DNA of 64,000 nucleotides from CAVWCQ01 sp963753545 (GCA_963753545.1 CAVWCQ010000004.1:62001-126000), one strand, 5' to 3'. Shown: positions 35,604 through 44,324, counted from the first letter of the stretch. Notes: generated from the letters alone by a model not told the origin. Numbers and translations: made by a program.

Positions 35604-35928
35604 AAAAAATCTCGTCGCCCAATCAAGATCAGGTCTGACAAGATCAGGTCTGATCACAATCAGGGACGAGAAACATTTCCCGTGGTACCACCCTGGTTAG
35701 CCCGTCTAGAGACTGGCTCACTCACTGCCCACCGCATACGATGGGCCGCCCGTTTAACGCAAGGCACGCGGAGCAGACTACTTGACCTCATCTTTTAAGA
35801 TGAGACGTTCACCTGTCGGCTCAGGAGAGAACTTCAACGCGGTCCGGCATGTTCAGGCTCTCAGTCTGATGGCCCGAACTCCCTGGAAGCGGCTGGCGCG
35901 TTTACTTTTCTCCGTCACAGCCTTTATG
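35604..35928 (-). promoter_or_regulatory. T-box riboswitch controlling pheS
   Basis: On the minus strand the conserved T-box AGGGTGGTACCACGGG (35694-35679) is followed by a terminator: TCTCGTC (35671-35665) pairs with GACGAGA (35616-35610), then six T (35609-35604). In Stem I, AACGCG pairs with CGCGTT and GGAGA with TCTCC. The loop between them has AAAGTA on one side and GAAGTTC on the other, so the specifier is probably UUC (35831-35829), a Phe codon. The TGGT of the T-box fits the A73 of tRNA-Phe. A tandem 15-nt repeat lies inside the terminator loop region. Confidence 0.92.
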
Positions 35929-35934
35929 GGCACT

Positions 35935-35963
35935 ATGGTATCAAAGGCGGGGGCGGCTGTCAA
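35935..35963 (-). promoter_or_regulatory. Sigma70 promoter of the T-box/pheS transcript
   Basis: On the minus strand a consensus TTGACA (35958-35963), a 17-nt spacer and TACCAT (35935-35940) with an extended TGA give a start near 35928, right before Stem I of the T-box. Confidence 0.75.
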
Positions 35964-36141
35964 TTGCCTTGTGCGGGCGATGGGGCGATAATGGGACGAC
36001 TTTGGCTCACAAGGGGATACTATGCGCAAATACCGCCCCATGACAGATGCCGTGTGGCTAGGTGTACGATAAAATGCACGGGACGGATTGTGCTGGACTA
36101 CAATCGCAAGGCACGCGAACGCAGCCTGGATGGAATCACCT

Positions 36142-36546
36142 ATGGAACCGGAAATCAGCGAAAAACTCATCGAACTGGTATTTACGGCGCTCGATCATGG
36201 GATCGAATCGGTGCGGGCAGCAGGAAGCCCCATGACGCCATTTGCGATCATTGTCGAGGGGGAAAATCGAACGCTGCACCGTTTTGCGGCACAGGACGGC
36301 GTGAGTAAAGCCAAAGAATTCATCGCCACGCTGCCACCCGAAACTACCCTGTACGCCATCGCCGCCGATGCGTTTGTGACCATCGGCGACCGCAAACACG
36401 ATGCCGTTGTCGTGGAAGCTGGAGAGCGCGGGCAGGGGTCGGGCCACCTGTTCGCGCAGCGCTACCGCCCCGCCAACGAACACGGCCCCTTTGCTCCGTT
36501 TGGGAATCCGGTTTATATGGGTCAAGCACCCCTGCTGTTTAAATAG
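36142..36546 (+). CDS. Conserved-looking protein of unknown function
   Basis: From ATG 36142 the frame encodes 134 residues (MEPEISEKLIELVFTALDHGIESVRAAG...). It has alternating helices and strands (PFAIIVEGENRTLHRFAAQDGVSKAKEFI, TTLYAIAADAFVTIGDRKHDAVVVEAGERG) and no membrane segment or signal peptide. Codon use and composition look like neighbouring genes. ATG 36130 is an alternative start; neither has a clear ribosome-binding site. I do not recognise the family. Confidence 0.7.
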   Translation: MEPEISEKLIELVFTALDHGIESVRAAGSPMTPFAIIVEGENRTLHRFAAQDGVSKAKEFIATLPPETTLYAIAADAFVTIGDRKHDAVVVEAGERGQGSGHLFAQRYRPANEHGPFAPFGNPVYMGQAPLLFK

Positions 36547-36588
36547 AGAAAAACAAAGCACTTTCTACGTTCAAAATCTGTGGGTATA

Positions 36589-36617
36589 TTGACACAATAG
36601 AACATATGTGCTATCAT
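36589..36617 (+). promoter_or_regulatory. Strong sigma70 promoter without a downstream gene
   Basis: TTGACA at 36589-36594, a 17-nt spacer and TATCAT at 36612-36617 with an extended TGC make one of the best promoters in the window. It points into a non-coding stretch that ends at an intrinsic terminator. Confidence 0.75.
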
Positions 36618-36623
36618 TGATCA

Positions 36624-36838
36624 TGATTGGTGCATTGTTTCTGTCTGGCGGGTGGCTCCTGGCCCAAAGTTTGTAAACAGTTAGAATACCCCTTCAAAAA
36701 ATAGGTTGCGGCAGATGGTCACGAGAAGAAATGGGCCGCTAGTGATCAACTTGGTAAATTCTTCTCGTAGCAGCACCCGTCCAAAAGGGGCTAAATTCAT
36801 CAAAATAGCCCGAAAAGATATCTTTTGGCGGGCTTTTG
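36624..36838 (+). ncRNA. Candidate structured small RNA
   Basis: A near-consensus promoter (36589-36617) and an intrinsic terminator (36807-36838) bracket about 215 nt with no gene-like frame. The RNA can form a perfect 10-bp stem (36721-36730 with 36759-36768). A segment in its loop (36732-36738) can pair with TGGCCCA at 36660-36666, and GGCGGGT at 36647-36653 can pair with ACCCGTC further on, which allows a pseudoknot. It lacks the hallmarks of tmRNA, SRP RNA, RNase P or the riboswitches I know. A 6S RNA is possible by size but I cannot see its rod shape. Confidence 0.4.
36807..36838 (+). terminator. Intrinsic terminator of the candidate small RNA
   Basis: AGCCCG (36807-36812) pairs with CGGGCT (36829-36834) around a palindromic AAAAGATATCTTTT, followed by a T-run. 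Confidence 0.75.
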
Positions 36839-36900
36839 CATCAATTTCGGGGCCTAAATAAATTTTCCGCCCTTCTAATCAGTGACACGGCGACACGACA

Positions 36901-36920
36901 GGCGAGTTTGTTATCTCGCC
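36901..36920. repeat. Family B hairpin
   Basis: GGCGAG, an 8-nt loop with TTTGTTAT and CTCGCC form a short hairpin just upstream of the EVE-marR promoter. Confidence 0.5.
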
Positions 36921-36926
36921 CACTTT

Positions 36927-36970
36927 TTGGCAAAAATACTAAGTTTACTTATAATATGTGTACTTAGTAT
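36927..36970 (+). promoter_or_regulatory. Promoter and palindromic operator of EVE-marR
   Basis: TTGGCA (36927-36932), a 17-nt spacer and an exact TATAAT (36950-36955) form the promoter. A perfect 9-bp inverted repeat, ATACTAAGT (36936-36944) and ACTTAGTAT (36962-36970), flanks the -10 box. A dimeric regulator bound there would block RNA polymerase. The MarR protein encoded in the operon is the likely ligand. Confidence 0.8.
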
Positions 36971-36987
36971 AGATGGAGAGATAAACC

Positions 36988-37423
36988 ATGAATCGCTACT
37001 GGATTGGTGTGGTCTCACGCAGCCATGTGTTACGCGGTGTCGAAGGTGGATTTGCTCAATTGAGTCACGGCAAGCGCGCCCCGCTGGCAAAAATGCACGA
37101 GGGCGACGGCCTGATTTATTATTCGCCGCGCACCGCGTTCCCCGACGGTGAACCGCTGCAAGCCTTCACGGCGATTGGCTGGCTGTTGGAAGATGAGATT
37201 GATCAGGTGGAGATGAAGTCCCGATTTTAAACCATTCCGGCGAAATATCGCGTACCTGCCATCCGTCGAAGCGCCTATCCATCCCCTGCTGCCCGTGTTA
37301 TCCTTTACCCAGCAGAATCGCAATTGGGGGATGCTGGTCCGCCGGGGACACTTCGAGATTCCCGAAGCGGATTTCCGGCAGATTGCCGGGGCGATGCAGG
37401 CAGCTATAAACCAGATGAGGTAA
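36988..37423 (+). CDS. EVE-domain protein (frameshifted)
   Basis: The N-terminal part (MNRYWIGVVSRSHVLRGVEGGFAQLSHGKRAPLAKMHEGDGLIYYSPR, then LQAFTAIGWLLEDEIDQVEM) is typical of the EVE/UPF0310 family, a PUA-like fold related to YTH domains that binds modified nucleobases. A surplus base near 37216 shifts the frame; the continuation SPDFKPFRRNIAYLPSVEA...NWGMLVRRGHFEI completes the domain and stops at 37421-37423, giving about 144 residues. The MarR gene starts 2 nt later. Confidence 0.85.
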
Positions 37424-37425
37424 CG

Positions 37426-37875
37426 ATGCCGGACGATGTCCAGTTTAGCTTCCAGTCGGCCAGCGACAGCCCGGGCTTTTTGCTGTGGCAGATGACGAAC
37501 CAGTGGCAGCGTGCCGTTCGCGCTGCCCTGGAACCGCTTGATCTGACGCACACACAGTTTGTGCTGCTTGCTGGGCTGGCATGGTTATCTCGATCAGATG
37601 AACCAGTCAGCCAGATCCAGGTGGCGCAGCACAGCAGCATCGACGTGATGATGGCATCGGAAGTACTGCGCACGCTGGAACGCAAGGGGCTGGTGATCCG
37701 AGCGCCGCACCCCCATGATACCCGCGCTAAGGCACTCCATCTGACCGCAGAAGGAACGGCACGAGTCAACCAGGCGGTACAGATCGTGGAACAGGTGGAT
37801 CGGGAATTTTTCGCAACGCTGGGGGATGAACTGCCACACTTTGTCGCCCTGATGAATCAAGTCCTCAAATCATAA
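37426..37875 (+). CDS. MarR-family transcriptional regulator
   Basis: The 149-residue protein has the MarR winged helix: PLDLTHTQFVLLAGLAWLS, then VSQIQVAQHSSIDVMMASEVLRTLERKGLVIRAPHPHDTRAKALHLTAEG. The DxRAK-type wing is complete. ATG 37426 is 2 nt after the EVE stop codon; the longer upstream frame overlaps the EVE gene. It probably represses its own operon through the palindrome at 36936-36970, with a small aromatic or oxidative signal as possible inducer. Confidence 0.92.
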   Translation: MPDDVQFSFQSASDSPGFLLWQMTNQWQRAVRAALEPLDLTHTQFVLLAGLAWLSRSDEPVSQIQVAQHSSIDVMMASEVLRTLERKGLVIRAPHPHDTRAKALHLTAEGTARVNQAVQIVEQVDREFFATLGDELPHFVALMNQVLKS

Positions 37876-37920
37876 AAGCACGATACACAAATCCTCGGCG
37901 CGGTCGTATAATCTTCCTTC

Positions 37921-39594
37921 ATGAAACGATCTGCGATTATCGCCCTTTTCATCGCCTTTTTTGCCTTCACGGCGGCGGATATTGTCAGCCGTGCCATCTT
38001 TGAGCGCTTGCCGCGCCTGGAAGATGAGTTCGCCTATCTCTATCAGGCGCGTATCTTCGCCAGGGGGAACACGTACATCGACACCCCTACCCCGATACGA
38101 GCCTACTGGCAGCCGTTTTTGATCAGCGCGGGCGGCAAACGGTTCGGGAAGTATACGCCGGGCTGGCCGCTGCTGCTGGCTCCTGGCGCGGCCTGGGACC
38201 AGCCCTGGATCGTCAACGCATGGCTGGCGATGCTAACCGCCGCTGTCGTATACCGCCTGGGGCGCGAAGTCTACGGCGAACACGCAGGCGTGATTGCTGC
38301 CGCCCTGACTGCGATCAGCCCGGCGGCACTGCTGCTCAGCGGGACGTTAATGGGGCATACCGCCGCGCTGTTGTTTACAACGCTGTTCATGCTGGCTCTC
38401 TGGCAGATCGAAAAACGCCGCAAGCCGTTTTTATGGGCGATCATTGGCGGCGCTTCGCTGGGCATGGTCGTCATCACCCGCCCATTAACGGGGGCCGGGA
38501 TCGCCGCGCCGTTTGTGTTATACAGCCTTGGACGTGTGATCGCCGCTCTGCTGCGCAACCGCCAACGCGATTTTTGGCCGACGTTTAACCCGCTTTTGGT
38601 GCTGGGAGTAGCCAGCATCGCCGTCAGCATGCTCTGGCCCGCCTTTAACTATTCCGTGACAGGCAAAGCGGGCGAGTCGTTCCCATCGTATATGAAGCGC
38701 TTCCTGCAAGGCGATCCCAAGACAAATCTTTACCTGTACATCTGGAACTACGACAAGATCGGCTTTGGGCCGGGGCATGGCAACCCCCACAATGGCTACC
38801 ATACGATGGAAAAAGCCAAAAAGCATGCCAGGCAGGATCTAGCCTGCTCGGCGCGCGACCTGTTCGGATGGGCATCCCCCTCTGCTGATGGCCTGACCGT
38901 CGATCAGGAATCACGGCGGGACAATTCCTGTCTAACGGACAGCGGGCGCGGTTATAGCTGGCTGCTGATGCCGCTGGGGCTGCTGCTGGGACTGCGAAAA
39001 CGCGGCGGATCATGGCGATCCAGCCTGTGGACTCTGCTGCTATTTGCGGTGCCGATCAGTATTGTTGGCGTTCACCTCACCTACTGGATTGGAGCGGGTG
39101 TCTATAGCGCGCGTTACTACTTCGAAGCGTTGACTGCGGTCGCCCTCCTTAGCGCGGTGGCTGTCGTCGGGTTGATCGATCTGATCGCAGATCTGATCCG
39201 CTGGCAGAAAGAGAAAAAGCCGCCCGCTGTGCAATGGGTGGTTTATGGGACGCTGGCGGCGCTCATCCTGTTTTCCGTGATTGATTACAGCCCGGCGCGG
39301 CTGAATCCACTGAAGGGCTATGGGCGCATCCACCAATCACAGATCAACCAACTCAACGCCATGCGCCGCGATCCAGATCGCCCGGTTGCCGTCATCGTCT
39401 GGGGTGATCATCACTGGCGGGATATTGCCGCATTCATGGCAGTCACCGATCCGTACCTGGACAGCGATATTATTGTGGCGCGTGACCAGGAAGAACAGGT
39501 ACTGGACAATCTGCTCGACCGCTGGCGGAATCGGGAAATCATCTATTTCACAGGTGGAAGGCTTCAGTACAACATACCGAACGAAGGGTCGTGA
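37921..39594 (+). CDS. Membrane glycosyltransferase, GT39/ArnT-like
   Basis: The 557-residue protein has about 10-12 membrane segments. The first loop has LEDEFAYLYQARIFARG, whose acidic pair resembles the catalytic D/E in PMT and ArnT-type polyprenol-phosphate-sugar transferases. Lumenal-type loops with GKYTPGWPLLLAPG and VITRPLTG match the group. A stretch around 38830-38950 (LACSARDLFGWASPSADG...DNSCLTDSG) looks less ordered and could contain two cancelling indels. The sugar and acceptor are unknown. It belongs with the second such transferase at 42228. Confidence 0.8.
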   Translation: MKRSAIIALFIAFFAFTAADIVSRAIFERLPRLEDEFAYLYQARIFARGNTYIDTPTPIRAYWQPFLISAGGKRFGKYTPGWPLLLAPGAAWDQPWIVNAWLAMLTAAVVYRLGREVYGEHAGVIAAALTAISPAALLLSGTLMGHTAALLFTTLFMLALWQIEKRRKPFLWAIIGGASLGMVVITRPLTGAGIAAPFVLYSLGRVIAALLRNRQRDFWPTFNPLLVLGVASIAVSMLWPAFNYSVTGKAGESFPSYMKRFLQGDPKTNLYLYIWNYDKIGFGPGHGNPHNGYHTMEKAKKHARQDLACSARDLFGWASPSADGLTVDQESRRDNSCLTDSGRGYSWLLMPLGLLLGLRKRGGSWRSSLWTLLLFAVPISIVGVHLTYWIGAGVYSARYYFEALTAVALLSAVAVVGLIDLIADLIRWQKEKKPPAVQWVVYGTLAALILFSVIDYSPARLNPLKGYGRIHQSQINQLNAMRRDPDRPVAVIVWGDHHWRDIAAFMAVTDPYLDSDIIVARDQEEQVLDNLLDRWRNREIIYFTGGRLQYNIPNEGS

Positions 39595-39716
39595 TTGACC
39601 GAGCATAGATCAGCCATAAGACCTAGATCAAAACCCGCCAACTGACCATTGCCGCGCATGCCACTATTGCCTACCTTATAGGATAAGGGTCGTAAGGTAA
39701 TGAAAGGTGAAATAGA

Positions 39717-40031
39717 ATGGCGACGAGAACTATGGATCGTGGAGCAACACAGACGACTGGCCAAATCTACTATAGTGTAGAAGCCGAGCGTCAGGCCCAT
39801 AAGGAACGCAATCGCAGCATCGCCGTCGCAGCACTCATCGGTCTCGCTATCGGCGGGATCCTGGCATCCACAATGGGCCCAGGCTTGATGCCGAAACGCG
39901 AGAAAAACATGCGCGAGAAGATCGCAGACGGGGTTAGCGAAACCACCAGCGACGCCTTGAAGAAGCTGGAAAACCAATACAGCAGCCTGAAAGATCAGGT
40001 TGAAAAGATGATGGGCAGCATTCGAGGCTAA
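39717..40031 (+). CDS. YtxH-like membrane protein
   Basis: The 104-residue protein has one membrane segment (IAVAALIGLAIGGILASTMGPGL) with a short N terminus and a C-terminal amphipathic, coiled-coil helix (MREKIADGVSETTSDALKKLENQYSSLKDQVEKM). This is the layout of YtxH-type proteins. A ribosome-binding site GAAAGGTG precedes the ATG. Its role is unknown; homologues are often stress-induced. Confidence 0.75.
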   Translation: MATRTMDRGATQTTGQIYYSVEAERQAHKERNRSIAVAALIGLAIGGILASTMGPGLMPKREKNMREKIADGVSETTSDALKKLENQYSSLKDQVEKMMGSIRG

Positions 40032-40057
40032 ACCGTTCCGTCGCGGCCTTACACCTT

Positions 40058-40092
40058 ATCCCCCGGCCTGAATGGTTCGGGGGATTTTGTTT
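40058..40092 (+). terminator. Terminator of the YtxH-like gene
   Basis: ATCCCCCG pairs with CGGGGGAT (40058-40065 with 40078-40085), followed by TTTGTTT. It lies between two convergent genes. Confidence 0.8.
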
Positions 40093-41086
40093 AATTCTCC
40101 GGGATGATTTCTTCGGCGTCGAGATCGATATCCACCGGACCGATGCGCGCTTCGATCTTTAACACCGGGCGCTCCTTGCTGATCGCAAATCGATCAAAGT
40201 CGCGCACGATAAAACTGTTGGGGAAAATCTGGCGCGCCTCCTGGATCAGATCACGTTCGCGGTAGCGCCGCGAGACATGCGTAATCAGGAGCGTTCCGAC
40301 GCCGTTCTGTGCGCAGAAGCGCGCCGCCCGACCGACTGTCATGTGCCCGAATGAGTTAGCCATCTCGCCGTCCGCATCCAGGTATGTCCCCTCGATCACC
40401 AGGGCATGCGCATCCCGCGCCACTTTATCCAGCCCATCCAACGAGCCGATATCCCCAGTGATAACCAACCGCGCGCCGGGCAAATCCTGGCCTAACACAT
40501 CATCGGGTAACACAACTCGTCCATCCGCCAGACGTATCGATTCGCCGTGTACCAGCCGCGCCCGCTCCGGGCCAGCAGGTACGCCAAGCGCTTCCGCCTT
40601 CTCCACCAAAAACGGGCGGCGTGGTTTTTCCTGAAAGACGAACCCGTAATTATCACGCCCCCGATGCTGTACCGGGAAGGCAGAAACGGTAAAATCCGCG
40701 TCTTCCATCAGCATGCCGGACTTGAGATCGACCAGATGGATCGGCATGGGAGGTGTCGCACCGCGCAGCACCACGCCAAAGATCAGATCCTGCACGCGAT
40801 CCAGAGTTGATGTACCGCCCCAGATTTCCAGTTCCTCGATGCTTTCCCAGCGCATAAAGGTTGACATCAACCCGGCTAACCCCAGGATGTGATCGAGATG
40901 CCCATGCGTGAGCAGTATGCGATTAAGCCGCTTGAAGCCAATCCCGCTTTTGAGAAGCTGGCGCTGCGTGCCTTCGCCGCAGTCCACCAGGAAACGGTAA
41001 TTTTTCGCCATGACCACCTGGGCCGATAATCCCCGGTGAATGGATGGCGCGCTGGCTGATGTGCCAAGAAAAACAATTTCAAACAT
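40091..41086 (-). CDS. rnz: Ribonuclease Z
   Basis: The 331-residue protein starts MFEIVFLGTSASAPSIHRGLSA and carries the metallo-beta-lactamase signature HGHLDH (ILLTHGHLDHILGL), FPVQHRG, GDIG and SFGHMT with the later ITHVSRRY, as in tRNase Z. It cuts the 3' trailer from tRNA precursors. The longer upstream frame is not supported. The C-terminal 40 residues (RPVLKIEARIGPVDIDLDAEE) are an acidic extension. Confidence 0.9.
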   Translation of the reverse strand: MFEIVFLGTSASAPSIHRGLSAQVVMAKNYRFLVDCGEGTQRQLLKSGIGFKRLNRILLTHGHLDHILGLAGLMSTFMRWESIEELEIWGGTSTLDRVQDLIFGVVLRGATPPMPIHLVDLKSGMLMEDADFTVSAFPVQHRGRDNYGFVFQEKPRRPFLVEKAEALGVPAGPERARLVHGESIRLADGRVVLPDDVLGQDLPGARLVITGDIGSLDGLDKVARDAHALVIEGTYLDADGEMANSFGHMTVGRAARFCAQNGVGTLLITHVSRRYRERDLIQEARQIFPNSFIVRDFDRFAISKERPVLKIEARIGPVDIDLDAEEIIPEN

Positions 41087-41195
41087 AAGACCCCTCACTC
41101 CGCCCAAGCTTCGCTTGGTTTTCCCCTCCCATGCCAAAATCGCGGGGCGAGCGGAAACAAGGCGGAGAATAACTGTTTTAGATAGGAGCGCCTTA

Positions 41196-42213
41196 CTACC
41201 CCAGCCGGACGACGCGATCCGTTTCATCGACATCGACCAGAATGCCCGTGAATGTCTGGACGACACCCAGGTTCGTCATCAGGTGCGGTGTAATAGCAGA
41301 CGTCGAGAACAAACTGCGCTCGCCAGCCAGCGCCAGCGGAATCACGATCTGGTCGGCTAAGTGGGAATCCGTCGCCGCGCCGCTGTCGTGAAAGGCCAGC
41401 AGATCTGTAACTGCTTTTTCCGCCACGACCTCGGAAGGCATGCCTCTGTATCCCAACACGTCAAAGCCGCCGCGCCCGTTGGTATATTCCACCGTGAGAA
41501 AAAGCCCGGCCCCCGTACTGGTCCCACTGACACGATAGGGGCGGATATCCACGGGAGCGTTGATCGGTTCCAAGAGGTTAATGGCCCGGTTGGCGATGCG
41601 CTGCGGGATATGCGACGGGAGATTACAGCCGATCCCCGCGCCGATCACGCGCTCAATCTGCCCACGCTCCAACCAGTTCTGCGGCTCAATAGCCGCGCCG
41701 CCCGCGATATACGAGCAGATCGATCCGCCGCCCTCTGGTACCCAACCATAGGCCTCGATGAAAACTTCGACCTCGGCCCCCAGGCTGAGCAGCATGGGCG
41801 TAAAGACATCGCGCAGATAGTGAGCAGAAGGAGCCATCGGCACATGAGTCCCCGCCGTGCACATGCACCTCGGACTCACCCTCTGCCAGGGCGAGGGGAA
41901 CCATCACCGTCTGCATGACGAGCGTTGCCGACCCTGCCGTGCCGACTGACCATTCGTAGTGCCCCGGCTGGACGGCTCCGCCGGGCGTGAACGTGATCGT
42001 ATCGGAGCCAACCGAGATACCCTCGGTAGTCGCATTACAAATCTGAGCCGCCGCCTCAATGGCTGTCACATGCTGCGGGCGCAGGCCGGGCGGCTTGCGG
42101 CTGGCACGCACATTTTCCACTTTAAATGGAGTTCCGGTGATACAGCTTAAGGTGAGGGCTGTCCGGATAATCTGCCCGCCGCCTTCACCCTGGCTTCCAT
42201 CGAGTGTTAGCAC
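41196..42213 (-). CDS. rtcA: RNA 3'-terminal phosphate cyclase (frameshifted)
   Basis: The family signature starts LTLDGSQGEGGGQIIRTALTLSCITGTPFKVENVRA, followed by KPPGLRPQHVTAIEAAAQIC. The frame breaks at the C4 run 41850-41853 (GGGG in the gene); skipping one base joins VHVHGG to THVPMAPSAHYLRDVF. The end has THSHLADQIVIPLALAG, whose His is the AMP-accepting residue. The GTG start at 42213 overlaps the coupling zone behind the glycosyltransferase stop codon and is uncertain. The enzyme converts RNA 3'-phosphate to 2',3'-cyclic phosphate, the substrate of RtcB. Product about 340 residues. Confidence 0.88.
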
Positions 42214-42227
42214 CGTATGTTCGCCTT

Positions 42228-44324
42228 CTACGGCTGCGCCGTTGAACTGGCAATCGACACCGGGCCTAACCACAGGCGATCCCCATGTGGCTGGCCGTTA
42301 TCCAACACGACAAGGCGGTTCGAGATGCTGTCGTCATACGCGCCGACCATCAACTCGTACACGTCCGTTCTCAGGCTGTCGCTCAGCCAGATATACGAGA
42401 CCTGGGCAAAGAAATCGCGATTTTGCAGTTCACCGGGGATAACATCTATTGAATTCGCCTGTGCCCAGGGCGCGGCTCCCGTATCGGGGAGTCGCTCTCC
42501 GGTCTCTAGATTTTCCCAAGATGGCACGACATGGGCAAATATGCCGAGATGCGACGGCAGCACACCGTCCACGCGCCAATAGGTGACCAGCACAATCGGC
42601 TCGCCGCCGGCCTTGCGCTCCCCGGACAATACGCGGGGATCGTACCCGGCAAAGGTCAGGTTGTTGACCAGCGTGATTGGCAGATCGACCCGCCCGGTTT
42701 TTCCGTTCGTCTCCGGCTCAAAATAGGTGGGGGCCAGTGTACCCCAGTCATAGCCGCCCGCATTCTCGATCCGGTCGCGCACGTCCAGACGCATCACGGA
42801 ACCATCGGGCAGCCCATCGACCCGGATCGGCTGTCCATCTTTCAGCCAATCGGCCAGTTCGGGCGGCATCTGGGCCAGATCGTCCTGGTTGGTAAAGGCA
42901 AAGCGCATCGGGCCGCCCGCGTCGATAAAAACCAACCCACCCCGACAGTCAGAATGGCGGATCCTGATTCCCTCACGGTGCATCATAGCCCCCAGGACCT
43001 CACGGGGGGTCATGCCCGCGTCATCCTGCTCACGCAGGCCCACACTGCACATCGACAGGGGCAACCCATCCGGCGTGCGATCCAGGTAGGCAGCCAGATA
43101 ACCCATGTTGGCGTTGTAGGCCCTGGCAACATTCGGATCGTGCCGCCAATGGTCAAATAAGCGATCTTCCGTCAGGAGCAAATTCAGCCCGATCAGGCCG
43201 ACAACGGCGACTGTCGCGACCCGCCAGGCATGCCGCACCCCGCGCCATTTGAGCAGGCGGACCAATGACTCGGTACCGACGCCGATCAACAGGAATACGG
43301 CGGGCAGCGCAATAATGCTGGCGTCAAAACTGGTGTCTCGCCCCACCCAGGCATCCGTGAGCAGCCCGGCAGCCAGCACCATGAGCAGCAGCGCATACCG
43401 TGGATCGCGCCAGCGCCGGATCGACGCGCCAATACCGAGCAAAAACAGGATCGCGCTCCCGGCATCAAGCAGCGGCCTGCGAGAAACATTGTGAACGACA
43501 GCAGAATCGCCCCGGTAAATAAAGCCGCTAATCGCGTTGAGCAGTCCATGCAGCCCATCGGACAGGTTGTGCGGGCGCGCTGTCCACAGCAAATAAGGCT
43601 CACTGCGCATATGGTCGCGAAGCGTGGAAATCAGGTATGGCAGGGCGATCACCGTCGCCAGAACCATCACAAAAAGGCCGATATTCCATACCCGGCGCGA
43701 AATGGGCTGCCCGGTCAGGATCAGGTGCAGGCAAAAGATCGCGCCCAGCGGTCCTAGCACCAGCGCCGTATAGTGCGCATACCCCGACCCGCCAAAGAGC
43801 AGAGCCAACAGCACAAAAGGCAGTGTTGCCGGAGCACGGAAGCGAATCTCACGGCGCAGATGAAACGCGATCACCAGGCATAACAGCGTCAGGAGCAGGT
43901 AAAGCGGAACAAATGACGCGGCGGTTGCTGAGCGCGCAAGCAGGACCGCGCGCAGGTTGATCGCCATCAGCGCCAGGGCAATGAGAGCCACAGACGGGCC
44001 AAACAGACGTCGCCCCAGACGATAAAGGACAGCCAAAGTCAGCAGGCCCAGCCCCAGCGACAGGATACGGTAGCCCATCAGCCCATCGCCAACCAGAGCC
44101 GTTGAGAGTGTATTGAGCACTGCGTAGAAGCTGGCCCGTGTCTGCCCATCCCCCGTCTGGTAATAAACGGCCACTTCGCCGTCGCGCACCGCCGTGCTCA
44201 TGCGAATATAGGCCAGTTCGTCAGCGCTGAATCCCGGTGGAAGCCGGGTCAGATCCCAGATGCGCAGCCCCGCCGCCAGCAGTAAAATTAGAGTCACGAG
44301 TAAAAGTTCTATTCGTCGTTCCAA
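42228..44324 (-). CDS. Large membrane glycosyltransferase, GT39-like
   Basis: TTG 44324 has AGGAG 5 nt upstream and is preferred to an upstream frame. The roughly 698-residue protein has 10-12 membrane segments in the N-terminal two thirds, with the acidic first-loop motif GFSADELAYIRMS seen in PMT/GT39-type transferases. The C-terminal 230 residues form a soluble, beta-rich domain (YDPRVLSGERKAGGEPIVLVTYWRVDG). It probably transfers sugars from a polyprenyl carrier on the outer face of the membrane. rtcA follows closely. Confidence 0.82.
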   Translation of the reverse strand: MERRIELLLVTLILLLAAGLRIWDLTRLPPGFSADELAYIRMSTAVRDGEVAVYYQTGDGQTRASFYAVLNTLSTALVGDGLMGYRILSLGLGLLTLAVLYRLGRRLFGPSVALIALALMAINLRAVLLARSATAASFVPLYLLLTLLCLVIAFHLRREIRFRAPATLPFVLLALLFGGSGYAHYTALVLGPLGAIFCLHLILTGQPISRRVWNIGLFVMVLATVIALPYLISTLRDHMRSEPYLLWTARPHNLSDGLHGLLNAISGFIYRGDSAVVHNVSRRPLLDAGSAILFLLGIGASIRRWRDPRYALLLMVLAAGLLTDAWVGRDTSFDASIIALPAVFLLIGVGTESLVRLLKWRGVRHAWRVATVAVVGLIGLNLLLTEDRLFDHWRHDPNVARAYNANMGYLAAYLDRTPDGLPLSMCSVGLREQDDAGMTPREVLGAMMHREGIRIRHSDCRGGLVFIDAGGPMRFAFTNQDDLAQMPPELADWLKDGQPIRVDGLPDGSVMRLDVRDRIENAGGYDWGTLAPTYFEPETNGKTGRVDLPITLVNNLTFAGYDPRVLSGERKAGGEPIVLVTYWRVDGVLPSHLGIFAHVVPSWENLETGERLPDTGAAPWAQANSIDVIPGELQNRDFFAQVSYIWLSDSLRTDVYELMVGAYDDSISNRLVVLDNGQPHGDRLWLGPVSIASSTAQP

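Noticed and set aside
35635..35664. The tandem 15-nt repeat AAGATCAGGTCTGA(C/T) as a regulator-binding site.
   Set aside because: It lies inside the terminator arm of the T-box leader and is explained more simply as a variable loop of that hairpin.
36624..36838. 6S RNA, SRP RNA, tmRNA or RNase P for the candidate small RNA.
   Set aside because: None of the conserved motifs of these RNAs is visible. 6S remains possible by length only, because I cannot form its long rod with a central bubble.
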